The notes below the pieces were generated by a model. That model searched no databases and was not told the origin of the DNA. It saw only the letters and a program-made list of their open reading frames with translations. A stretch of 5,581 nucleotides of DNA from CAYSND01 sp964642235 (lineage in GTDB: Bacteria > Bacteroidota > Bacteroidia > Bacteroidales > UBA932), in contig CAZXOP010000123.1 of NCBI GenBank assembly GCA_964642235.1, positions 1-5,581 on the forward strand. Reading direction: 5' to 3'. Below, one piece after another: positions 1-5,581 of the stretch. The stretch's first letter is position 1. Each line of letters opens with the position of its first letter. A program made the translations under genes and the position numbers.

Positions 1-177
1 TACCACCGGTAGGATGTTTTGTTGATGAGCACGGGAAGCAAGCTCAGGAACCACCCCACCATATTTACGATGAACCTCCTGTGAAGCCATAACATTCGAA
101 AGCAGAAACTCATCTTGAATAACTGCTGCCGAGGTATCGTCACACGAGGATTCTATCCCCAAAATTATAATTGACAT
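1..177 (-). CDS. tsaD: TsaD, tRNA N6-adenosine threonylcarbamoyltransferase (N-terminal fragment, cut by window edge)
   Basis: The minus strand reads from an ATG at 177-175 to the window edge without a stop, giving 59 residues that begin MSIIILGIESSCDDTSAAVI. The GIESSCDDTS block is the N-terminal signature of the TsaD/Kae1/Qri7 family (ASKHA fold, nucleotide-binding part). It is followed by HRKYGGVVPELASRAHQQNI, the second conserved family block. The metal-binding histidine motif and the rest of the roughly 340-residue protein lie outside the window. In the family, TsaD works in the cytoplasm with TsaB and TsaE, moving the threonylcarbamoyl group from threonylcarbamoyl-AMP (made by TsaC/Sua5) to A37 of ANN-decoding tRNAs. 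The ATG is well supported because the protein normally starts only a few residues before GIESSCDDTS. The gene is divergent from tamB. No Shine-Dalgarno sequence is seen upstream, as is usual in Bacteroidota. Identification is secure. Confidence 0.96.
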   Translation of the reverse strand, partial: MSIIILGIESSCDDTSAAVIQDEFLLSNVMASQEVHRKYGGVVPELASRAHQQNILPVV

Positions 178-237
178 ATAGAGAATAATTTCTGCGAAAG
201 TACTGATAAATTTTACTATTTTTGTGAACAAAACCGA
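178..237. promoter_or_regulatory. Divergent tsaD/tamB intergenic region
   Basis: This A/T-rich spacer of about 60 bp separates the tsaD start from the inferred start of tamB, so promoters for both genes should lie here or overlap the gene ends. No ATG is present on the plus strand between 175 and 334, and no Shine-Dalgarno sequence is visible in either direction. One match to the Bacteroidota -7 consensus faces tamB (listed separately). Facing tsaD, the best I find is TACTTTCG (minus strand, 202-195), one mismatch from TAnnTTTG and without a well-spaced TTTG. The regulatory role is inferred from position. Confidence 0.55.
217..224 (+). promoter_or_regulatory. Possible Bacteroidota-type -7 box for tamB
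   Basis: TATTTTTG matches the TAnnTTTG consensus used by the primary sigma factor of Bacteroidota. A -33 TTTG should lie about 19 bp upstream. The nearest candidate is TCTG at 191-194, with one mismatch and a 22-bp spacer, so the upstream half is weak. A transcript from this box would begin near 230, only about 8-14 nt before the candidate ATT/ATA starts, giving a very short leader. In such A/T-rich DNA an 8-mer match can arise by chance. Confidence 0.3.
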
Positions 238-246
238 ATTTCTATA
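238..246 (+). other. Candidate non-canonical start codons of tamB (ATT 238-240 or ATA 244-246)
   Basis: The tamB frame contains no ATG, GTG or TTG between the upstream stop TGA (172-174) and GTG 334. The encoded membrane anchor begins at about 247-262, so translation must start before that. ATT 238 gives (M)SIKVLKKILIGLL and ATA 244 gives (M)KVLKKILIGLL; both look like normal TamB N-termini. AUU is a known natural start (E. coli infC); AUA is rarer but allowed in bacterial code 11. A one-base deletion in the A-run at 230-233 is an alternative: one more A would put GTG 224 in frame as (M)NKNRISIKVLKK. Confidence 0.4.
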
Positions 247-3200
247 AAAGTACTAAAAAAAATACTAATTGGCCTTCTCATTTTAATAGGTTTTCTCCCC
301 TTCGCCGGATACTTAACATTCCAGGTTCCAAGGGTGCAGACTTGGTTTGCAAAAAAAGTAGTCAATATAGTTAATGAAAAGATTAATGGGGAAGCTACTA
401 TTGATAAAGCCTTAATTGTCTTTTTCAATAGAGTTATCCTTGAAAATGTTACCATTGCAGGTGATCAGAGAGATACACTTGCTCATTTCGATAAACTAAC
501 TGTAAATGTCTCCCCTGCCCAACTTTTAATCGGGAACCTAAAAATTAACAGAGTTACCCTTAAAAACGGGGTGTTTAACTTTATTACTGAGAGCGAAGAT
601 GGGGAGTCTAATCTAACCAGGATATTCAATTTTGGGCCATCAGAATCAGATTCCACTTCTACCATCCCTGCTATGTCATTGAGTGAACTTAGGTTAGTTA
701 ACTTTACGTTCAAATTCTACGACCCATTTATGCAGTTAGAGGGTCAGCACCCCTCAAGTATGAATTACTCTGACCTCTCCATTTCAGATATAACAGGGAG
801 GTTCACTAAAATGTCATTTAAAGAGGGGGTAATCTCTGCAAACATTAATAACCTCACAGCAAAAGATAAATGTGGTCTCTTTTTAAAGGAACTGAAAGGT
901 AATGTAACATTAGATAGTAAAAGGCTAAATATCGATAAACTAATCTTAAAAGACGAATTCTCCTCCATAGATGCCGATTATCTTACATTTAGTTATGATA
1001 GTCCGGCTGCATTAAGCGATTTCCTTAACGAAATATGTTTGGCAGCAAAGTTTAATAATAGCAGACTCGACTTCCGTACCATAGGAAAATTTGCCCCCGA
1101 ACTCATAAAAAATCGTTTAATTCTATTACTAACAGGTGAGGTTAAAGGAACAGTCGCAAATTTAGTAGCAAACGATTTATTAGCAGAAACCCCCTCCGGT
1201 AAAACTAAAGCCCTCATTTCAGGGAGCATGGTAGGACTCCCCGATATTACCAAAACTATTTTTAATCTCTCATTAAAAGAGCTTTATACAGAGACAAACG
1301 AATTAGCTGAGATAATAGGTTATTTTGCAGAAGGGATAGAGCTTAAAAACATAACCTCCATCTCTCCTAATGTAAGATATGCACTCCAAGGGGATGTAAA
1401 CGGAAGTTTTGAAGAGATGAAAGCCATTTTTACATTAAATTCAGTTAATGGTGGAGGGCATTTTAATGTAAGAATGAAGAACAATCATAATGGATTAGCT
1501 CTCAAAGGTGACATCTCCACACAAAACCTCGATGTAGGTGCTATATTAAACCAAAAGTCTTTCGGAAAAGTCACTCTTTTCACAAAAGCTGCTTTTAATA
1601 TCCCAAAGAGTGACGATATGAATATTATAATCGATACTCTTCATATTAGCAGGTTCGGATTCAATGGGTATGATTATAGTGATATTACCGCTTTGGGAGA
1701 GTATTCTAAGGATAAGTTTGACGGAAGAATAATATGCCACGACCCGAACCTCCACTTTATCCTCCAAGGGGTCTCTTCTATCTCTAAAAAGAATACTCAG
1801 GGAACTTTATATAATCTTTATGCAGATATCCCCTTTGCTGACCTCTCTGCTCTTAATCTTGATAAGAGGGATGAGGTCTCACAAATCTCCTCATTTACAC
1901 TAATGGCAAATGTTTCCAACAATCTTGAAACCAAGTATATGTTAGGAAATGTCAATATAAAAAGCTTGAGTTATAAAAACAGTAATGGTGATTATAGCAT
2001 TGGTCCTATCATGCTCAAAGCCTCCTCTAAACAAGAAAACTATAAAATAAACCTCGATTCCCCATTTTTAAAAGCAGACTTTACAAGTACCAAGTCTCCT
2101 GATATATTCATTGCAAATCTAATGGATGTACTTTTATACGACCAGTTTGGAAATGTGTTTACTCCTAAGGAGGGAGATGAGGTTAAAGAGAGTGGTGATT
2201 TCAACTTTAAGATGCGGACATTCGATATGACCTCCATCTGTCAGATATTAATGCCGGGACTTTACATAGCTGATGGTACCACCCTTAACCTCGACCTTAA
2301 TAGAAATAAAGATTTGAATATTAGGTTAAAATCTAATTTTGTCGGACTTAAAACTGCATATATTAAAAACTTAGACCTCTCTGTTGCTAATCCGTCACCT
2401 CTCCTTATCTCTAAGATCTCTTGTGAAAAGATAGCAAGTGGGAGTTTTGGACTTGACAATAACTCGATTAAAATAGAAGTTAACGAAGGGGTTGCAAATC
2501 TCTATTATAATTTTAGTAATAACGGGGAGCATAAAGACCAACTCTTTTTATCTTCAGACATATTCTTCAGTAAAAATCAACTTGGAGAGCTCATGACCAA
2601 TATTTATATAAATGAGTCCGAACTCTTTATCCATGGACATCAATGGACTTTTAACCCCTCTATAATTACCCTTGGTAAAGATGAATATAGGGTTGATAAA
2701 TTCTCTCTAAATAATGGTCAACAGCATATAATAATAGATGGTGCAGTATCTAAAAAACCTGAAGATATCCTTCAAGTTATTCTTAACAACTTCGATATAT
2801 CCATACTTAACTCCTTTACTAATGATCAAATGGGGCTATCAGGCTCATTCACAGGGAATGCCAATCTAATGGACTTATATGGAGATCTCGGTATAACTAT
2901 GGACATTAAAGGGAGTAATATTGCCCTTATGGAGAGACAGGTTGGCTCACTTAATCTAATGAGTAAATGGGATAAGTCTAAAAAGAGATTTAATGTTTTA
3001 GTAAACAATAAGTTCAAAGAGAGAACTCCATTGAATATTATAGGTTATTACCAGCCTGACAACCAGTTTATAAATTTCAATATCGCCCTTGCTGAGTTTT
3101 CTCTCTCTTATATAGAGCCTTTTACAAAAGATTTTCTTGTCAACACAGGGGGCTCCATATCGGGAGATTTAGAGCTTATAGGTACATTCGACAAGATGAA

Positions 3201-4782
3201 CCTCACAAGTTATAATACTAAATTTAACAAATTTGCCTTTACCCCTCTCTTTACAAATGTACCATATACCTTAGATGGTCCCATCGAACTGACAGAATCA
3301 GGGGTAACATTTATGAATGTGCAGTTAGTTGACCAATACAATCAAAAAGGGAGCATAAACGGAGGTCTTAATTATCGTTTCTTTAAAGATTTTTCGCTTG
3401 ACACTAAGCTTACATTCAAAGAGTTACAATGTCTTAACACAAGGGAAAAAGACAATGAGTCATTTTATGGGAGTGCTTATGGTACCGGTAGCGTCACCCT
3501 CTCCGGACCTTTTGATAATCTCTTTATAGATGCTACCTTCACTACCACAGGTAAATCTGCAATTCATATCCCCCTCGCCTCATCCACATCTGCAAAAAAG
3601 ACAAACCTCCTCTCATTTACTTCAGAGGAAGATTTAATGAACCCTATAGAGGCGGAATTTATCTCCCCAAAGAAGGGTAATAATAACAATAAATCACAGA
3701 TTGACATTAGAGCAAAGGCTAATATAACCAATAGTACCGAGCTCTTTATAGAGATTGATAAAGAGGTCGGAGATATTATGAAATGTAGCGGAAATGGTGC
3801 TATAGATTTAGAAATAAACCCTTCACGAGATATATTAGATATCAGGGGCGATTATACAGTAAACGAAGGGAGTTACAAATTCGTATTTCTCGGATTAGTT
3901 CCTCGAGATTTTATTATTAATCCGGGAGGGAATATCACTTTTAATGGAGACATTCCAAGTACAAATCTAAATCTCGGCGCCACATATAGAACAAAGGCCT
4001 CCATTTCTACTCTGATTTCAGACACCACAGCGGTGGGTAATAGAAGGACTGTGGACTGTGGAATTAATATGACAGGCTCATTAACTAATCCACAAATTAA
4101 ATTCTCAATAGACATCCCTGACTTAGATCCAATAACCAAAGGGAGGGTGGAGAGTGCCCTTAGTACAGATGATAAAGTCCTTACACAGTTTACTTCTCTC
4201 TTGGTAACAGGGAGCTTTATGGCAGATGAACAGTCAAGCATAGTAAATAATACCACTGTCCTCTACTCTAATGCAAGTGAAATTCTTTCAAACCAATTCA
4301 ATAATATCTTCCGACAACTCGGAATCCCTCTTGACCTCGGTCTAAACTATCAGAGGGGAGAGACCGGAAAAGATGTATTCGATGTAGCCCTCTCCTATCA
4401 GGCATTTGATAATAGAGTTATAATAAACGGAAATGTCGGAACAAGCCAAAAATCCTCAAACTGGATGGGTAATTTCGAAGCAGAGTTAAAGTTAAATAAG
4501 AGTGGAAAAACCAGGATGAATATCTTTACCAGAGCTGCTGACGACTATTCAAACTACCTAGACAACACCCAGCGAAATGGTCTCGGATTTACATACCAGG
4601 ATGAATTCGACACATTTGGGGAACTCTTTAGATCCATTTTTGTAAGCAAACGCAGACGCGAAGAGATAGAGATGAAAGCTATTTTAGAGGCTGATAAGAT
4701 ATTGCAGAAAGAGGAAGAAGAAGCAGCTTCCAGAAAAAAAGAGATCCTAAAACCTAAAGAGGTTCCATATAGATTTTACTAA
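238..4782 (+). CDS. tamB: TamB-family (DUF490/AsmA-like) translocation and assembly module protein, inner-membrane anchored
   Basis: The frame is open from 175 to the TAA at 4780-4782; from ATT 238 it encodes 1514 residues. Residues 4-8 (KVLKK) followed by a hydrophobic stretch at about 9-28 form an uncleaved signal anchor. The VQTWFAKK segment just after it is typical of TamB N-termini. The long middle part is rich in alternating polar/hydrophobic strands (GxxxLxGxF-type repeats), expected for the beta-taco groove that shields lipid or beta-strand substrates across the periplasm. The C-terminal DUF490 domain covers roughly 1080-1455, with IMKCSGNGAIDL near 1181, DYTVNEGSYKFVFLG, and QFTSLLVTGSFM near 1317. 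A charged tail (1470-1514) follows the EFDTFGELF motif. E. coli TamB has about 1260 residues; Bacteroidota versions are usually longer, often near 1500, and pair with the lipoprotein TamL rather than TamA. No TamL gene is in the window. The first in-frame GTG (334) would remove the anchor, so an upstream non-canonical start is preferred. Family assignment is secure; the exact start is not. Confidence 0.93.
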   Translation: MSIKVLKKILIGLLILIGFLPFAGYLTFQVPRVQTWFAKKVVNIVNEKINGEATIDKALIVFFNRVILENVTIAGDQRDTLAHFDKLTVNVSPAQLLIGNLKINRVTLKNGVFNFITESEDGESNLTRIFNFGPSESDSTSTIPAMSLSELRLVNFTFKFYDPFMQLEGQHPSSMNYSDLSISDITGRFTKMSFKEGVISANINNLTAKDKCGLFLKELKGNVTLDSKRLNIDKLILKDEFSSIDADYLTFSYDSPAALSDFLNEICLAAKFNNSRLDFRTIGKFAPELIKNRLILLLTGEVKGTVANLVANDLLAETPSGKTKALISGSMVGLPDITKTIFNLSLKELYTETNELAEIIGYFAEGIELKNITSISPNVRYALQGDVNGSFEEMKAIFTLNSVNGGGHFNVRMKNNHNGLALKGDISTQNLDVGAILNQKSFGKVTLFTKAAFNIPKSDDMNIIIDTLHISRFGFNGYDYSDITALGEYSKDKFDGRIICHDPNLHFILQGVSSISKKNTQGTLYNLYADIPFADLSALNLDKRDEVSQISSFTLMANVSNNLETKYMLGNVNIKSLSYKNSNGDYSIGPIMLKASSKQENYKINLDSPFLKADFTSTKSPDIFIANLMDVLLYDQFGNVFTPKEGDEVKESGDFNFKMRTFDMTSICQILMPGLYIADGTTLNLDLNRNKDLNIRLKSNFVGLKTAYIKNLDLSVANPSPLLISKISCEKIASGSFGLDNNSIKIEVNEGVANLYYNFSNNGEHKDQLFLSSDIFFSKNQLGELMTNIYINESELFIHGHQWTFNPSIITLGKDEYRVDKFSLNNGQQHIIIDGAVSKKPEDILQVILNNFDISILNSFTNDQMGLSGSFTGNANLMDLYGDLGITMDIKGSNIALMERQVGSLNLMSKWDKSKKRFNVLVNNKFKERTPLNIIGYYQPDNQFINFNIALAEFSLSYIEPFTKDFLVNTGGSISGDLELIGTFDKMNLTSYNTKFNKFAFTPLFTNVPYTLDGPIELTESGVTFMNVQLVDQYNQKGSINGGLNYRFFKDFSLDTKLTFKELQCLNTREKDNESFYGSAYGTGSVTLSGPFDNLFIDATFTTTGKSAIHIPLASSTSAKKTNLLSFTSEEDLMNPIEAEFISPKKGNNNNKSQIDIRAKANITNSTELFIEIDKEVGDIMKCSGNGAIDLEINPSRDILDIRGDYTVNEGSYKFVFLGLVPRDFIINPGGNITFNGDIPSTNLNLGATYRTKASISTLISDTTAVGNRRTVDCGINMTGSLTNPQIKFSIDIPDLDPITKGRVESALSTDDKVLTQFTSLLVTGSFMADEQSSIVNNTTVLYSNASEILSNQFNNIFRQLGIPLDLGLNYQRGETGKDVFDVALSYQAFDNRVIINGNVGTSQKSSNWMGNFEAELKLNKSGKTRMNIFTRAADDYSNYLDNTQRNGLGFTYQDEFDTFGELFRSIFVSKRRREEIEMKAILEADKILQKEEEEAASRKKEILKPKEVPYRFY
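4751..4764 (-). terminator. Weak candidate terminator for mtaB inside the tamB 3' end
   Basis: Read on the minus strand, just past the mtaB stop, AACCT-CTTT-AGGTT forms a 5-bp stem with a 4-nt loop. It is followed by TTTTAGG and, about 10 nt further, by a T7 run (complement of the A7 at 4734-4740). The stem is short and the T-run is not adjacent, so this is only a possibility. It is listed because the convergent genes leave no intergenic space for a terminator. Confidence 0.18.
4779..4782. other. Overlapping convergent stop codons of tamB and mtaB
   Basis: The four bases CTAA contain the tamB stop TAA on the plus strand (4780-4782) and the mtaB stop TAG on the minus strand (4781-4779). The genes therefore overlap tail to tail by 4 bp, with no intergenic space. 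Each transcript must end inside the other gene or run on as antisense RNA. Confidence 0.9.
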
Positions 4783-5581
4783 GGGATTTGGATTTTAACG
4801 ATTTTCCCAATTAGTTCCCTTTTATAAGGGAGTTCTACTTTTAGATAATTCCTGGTAAACCCGAACATTTTACCCCCCTTTTGAGTTGACTCAAAAAGTA
4901 CCTCCTCCTCTCTCCCTTTATTAGAGAGATAAAATTCTTCATAAAGTCTATCTGAGAGCTTTTTAAGAGATGCCACCCTCTCCCCTTTTTTAAATTCCGA
5001 AACTTGTCCGCTCATAAGTGCAGCTTTAGTATTTGCTCTTTTAGAGTAGGGGAAAATATGTAAAAAGGCAGGTCTTATCTCCTCAAGGAAGCGATATGTC
5101 TCCTCGAAAAGCGCATCTGTTTCACCCGGGAAACCGACTATGACATCGATTCCAAAAAAGACATTCTCCATATTAGAACGAATAAACTCTATTCTCTTTC
5201 TAAATAGAGCCGTATCATATCTTCTCCCCATAGCCAAAAGAATCTGGTCAGATCCTGATTGGAGAGGGATGTGAAAATGAGGGAGAAATTTGGTTCCTGA
5301 AGCTATCCAGGTAATAATCTCTTCTGTAAGAAGATTTGGTTCGATAGATGAAATTCTATACCTTTCAATCCCCTCTACCTTATTAAGTTCCTTTAAAAGA
5401 GTTAAGAACGATTCACCTGTTGTCTTACCAAAATCCCCACTATTCACCCCTGTTAAAACTATCTCTTTTATCCCTTTTTGGGCAATCTCTCCAGCATCTT
5501 TCACCAATTGCGATATAGGGGCATTTCTGCTCCTGCCACGAGCAAGAGGGACTGTACAATAAGAGCAGTAGTAATCACACC
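4779..5581 (-). CDS. mtaB: MtaB, tRNA t6A37 C2-methylthiotransferase, radical SAM (C-terminal part, cut by window edge)
   Basis: The minus-strand frame runs from the window edge to a TAG at 4781-4779; 266 complete residues are visible. It opens with CDYYCSYC (5579-5556), the radical SAM CxxxCxxC motif that binds a [4Fe-4S] cluster, followed by TVPLARGRSRN. Further family blocks are LTGVNSGDFG, RISSIEPN, FHIPLQSGSDQ and IDVIVGFPGETD. The end (VLFESTQKGGKMFGFTRNYL) is the TRAM-like RNA-binding domain. The N-terminal UPF0004 domain, with the second cluster's cysteines, lies beyond the edge (roughly 145 residues, judged from the usual 430 or so). The enzyme inserts a methylthio group at C2 of t6A37, giving ms2t6A. 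The TTG at 5507 is internal, not the start. The GVNSGDFG/RGRSRN pattern fits MtaB better than MiaB or RimO, and the TsaD gene nearby agrees. The C-terminus, ending KIQIP, may be several residues shorter than in relatives (recalled, not aligned). Confidence 0.94.
   Translation of the reverse strand, partial: CDYYCSYCTVPLARGRSRNAPISQLVKDAGEIAQKGIKEIVLTGVNSGDFGKTTGESFLTLLKELNKVEGIERYRISSIEPNLLTEEIITWIASGTKFLPHFHIPLQSGSDQILLAMGRRYDTALFRKRIEFIRSNMENVFFGIDVIVGFPGETDALFEETYRFLEEIRPAFLHIFPYSKRANTKAALMSGQVSEFKKGERVASLKKLSDRLYEEFYLSNKGREEEVLFESTQKGGKMFGFTRNYLKVELPYKRELIGKIVKIQIP
4813..4843 (+). terminator. Candidate hairpin terminator for tamB, inside the mtaB 3' end
   Basis: About 30 nt past the tamB stop, TCCCTT-TTAT-AAGGGA forms a perfect 6-bp stem (4816-4821 with 4826-4831) and a 4-nt loop. 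On the plus-strand RNA two G-U pairs and one A-U pair extend it to 9 bp (4813-4834). A moderately U-rich tail, CTACTTTTAG, follows. The same bases encode PYKREL of MtaB, so the hairpin may be coincidental to coding. Position and shape fit an intrinsic terminator for tamB, but the tail is interrupted. Confidence 0.35.
4879..4896. repeat. Short inverted repeat in the TRAM-coding part of mtaB
   Basis: TTTTGAG-TTGA-CTCAAAA is a perfect 7-bp inverted repeat with a 4-nt loop. On the plus strand it lies about 100 bp past the tamB stop and is preceded by six C's (4873-4878). It has only two G-C pairs and no downstream T-run, so a terminator role is unlikely. It may simply reflect the codons for ESTQK. 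Confidence 0.2.

Larger units (their letters stand above)
197..254 (+). repeat. Direct repeat of AAAGTACT (197-204 and 247-254)
   Basis: AAAGTACT occurs twice, 50 bp apart. Extended to 14 bases (AAAGTACTGATAAA and AAAGTACTAAAAAA), the copies agree at 12 positions. The core AGTACT is self-complementary. The first copy is in the tsaD/tamB spacer; the second falls in the first codons of tamB if it starts at 238 or 244. Paired sites flanking a promoter could be operator half-sites, but no regulator is known to me for this motif and chance is possible in A/T-rich DNA. Confidence 0.25.

Noticed and set aside
224..247. Seven-codon reading frame (GTG to TAA, VNKTEFL) as a leader peptide ahead of tamB
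   Set aside because: It is too short, overlaps the likely tamB start, has no regulatory codon pattern, and is followed by no attenuator hairpin. It is of interest only because a single extra A would fuse it in frame to tamB.
255..262. A8 run as a programmed slippage site in tamB
   Set aside because: No upstream start in another frame reaches the run: the plus 2 frame stops at 245-247 and the third frame has a TGA at 225 with no start after it. Slippage would gain nothing here.
3679..3690. AAT AAT AAC AAT codon run in tamB as a variable microsatellite
   Set aside because: It is only four Asn codons with one interruption, most likely a short loop; too small to suggest phase variation.
3873..4256. 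127-codon minus-strand open frame opposite the tamB C-terminal domain
   Set aside because: It is antisense to highly conserved DUF490 coding sequence, has no recognisable domain, and its composition fits a shadow frame. Other shorter minus-strand frames within tamB were rejected for the same reason.
334..4782. GTG 334 as the start of tamB
   Set aside because: It lies directly after the encoded membrane anchor and within the conserved VQTWFAKK segment. Starting there would give a TamB with no membrane-targeting sequence.
5290..5562. 90-codon plus-strand open frame at the right end
   Set aside because: It lies opposite the catalytic part of mtaB, whose radical SAM motifs are unambiguous, and its translation resembles nothing known to me.
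1..5581. A previously undescribed system (defence, mobile element or secretion cluster)
   Set aside because: All three genes are recognisable core-genome families and nearly all bases are coding. No transposase, integrase, att site, CRISPR repeats, toxin-antitoxin pair or RNA gene was found on either strand.

Overview
The window looks like chromosomal DNA of a low-GC Bacteroidota bacterium, most likely of the order Bacteroidales. The reasons are a very long TamB-family protein of the Bacteroidota type, an MtaB-type methylthiotransferase, no Shine-Dalgarno sequence ahead of the genes, and the A/T-rich base composition. The genus cannot be told from the sequence.

Layout: at the left edge (1-177, minus strand) lies the first 59 codons of tsaD, the tRNA threonylcarbamoyladenosine synthesis gene. 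A roughly 60-bp divergent intergenic region follows. It carries one possible Bacteroidota-type -7 promoter box and a repeated AAAGTACT motif. A single large gene then fills most of the window (about 238-4782, plus strand). It encodes a TamB (DUF490/AsmA-like) envelope protein of about 1510 residues. At the right edge (4779-5581, minus strand) is the C-terminal 266 residues of mtaB, a radical SAM tRNA methylthiotransferase. It converges on tamB and the two stop codons overlap.

The two flanking genes belong to one pathway. TsaD (with TsaB/TsaE and TsaC) makes t6A at position 37 of ANN-decoding tRNAs, and MtaB turns t6A37 into ms2t6A37. TamB is unrelated to tRNA; it is an inner-membrane-anchored periplasmic protein for outer-membrane protein assembly and/or phospholipid transport. 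No mobile element, CRISPR array, RNA gene or defence system is visible, and this appears to be ordinary core-genome sequence. The most notable oddity is that tamB has no ATG, GTG or TTG codon that would include its obvious N-terminal membrane anchor. This points to an ATT or ATA start, or to a one-base error or mutation in the 5' region.
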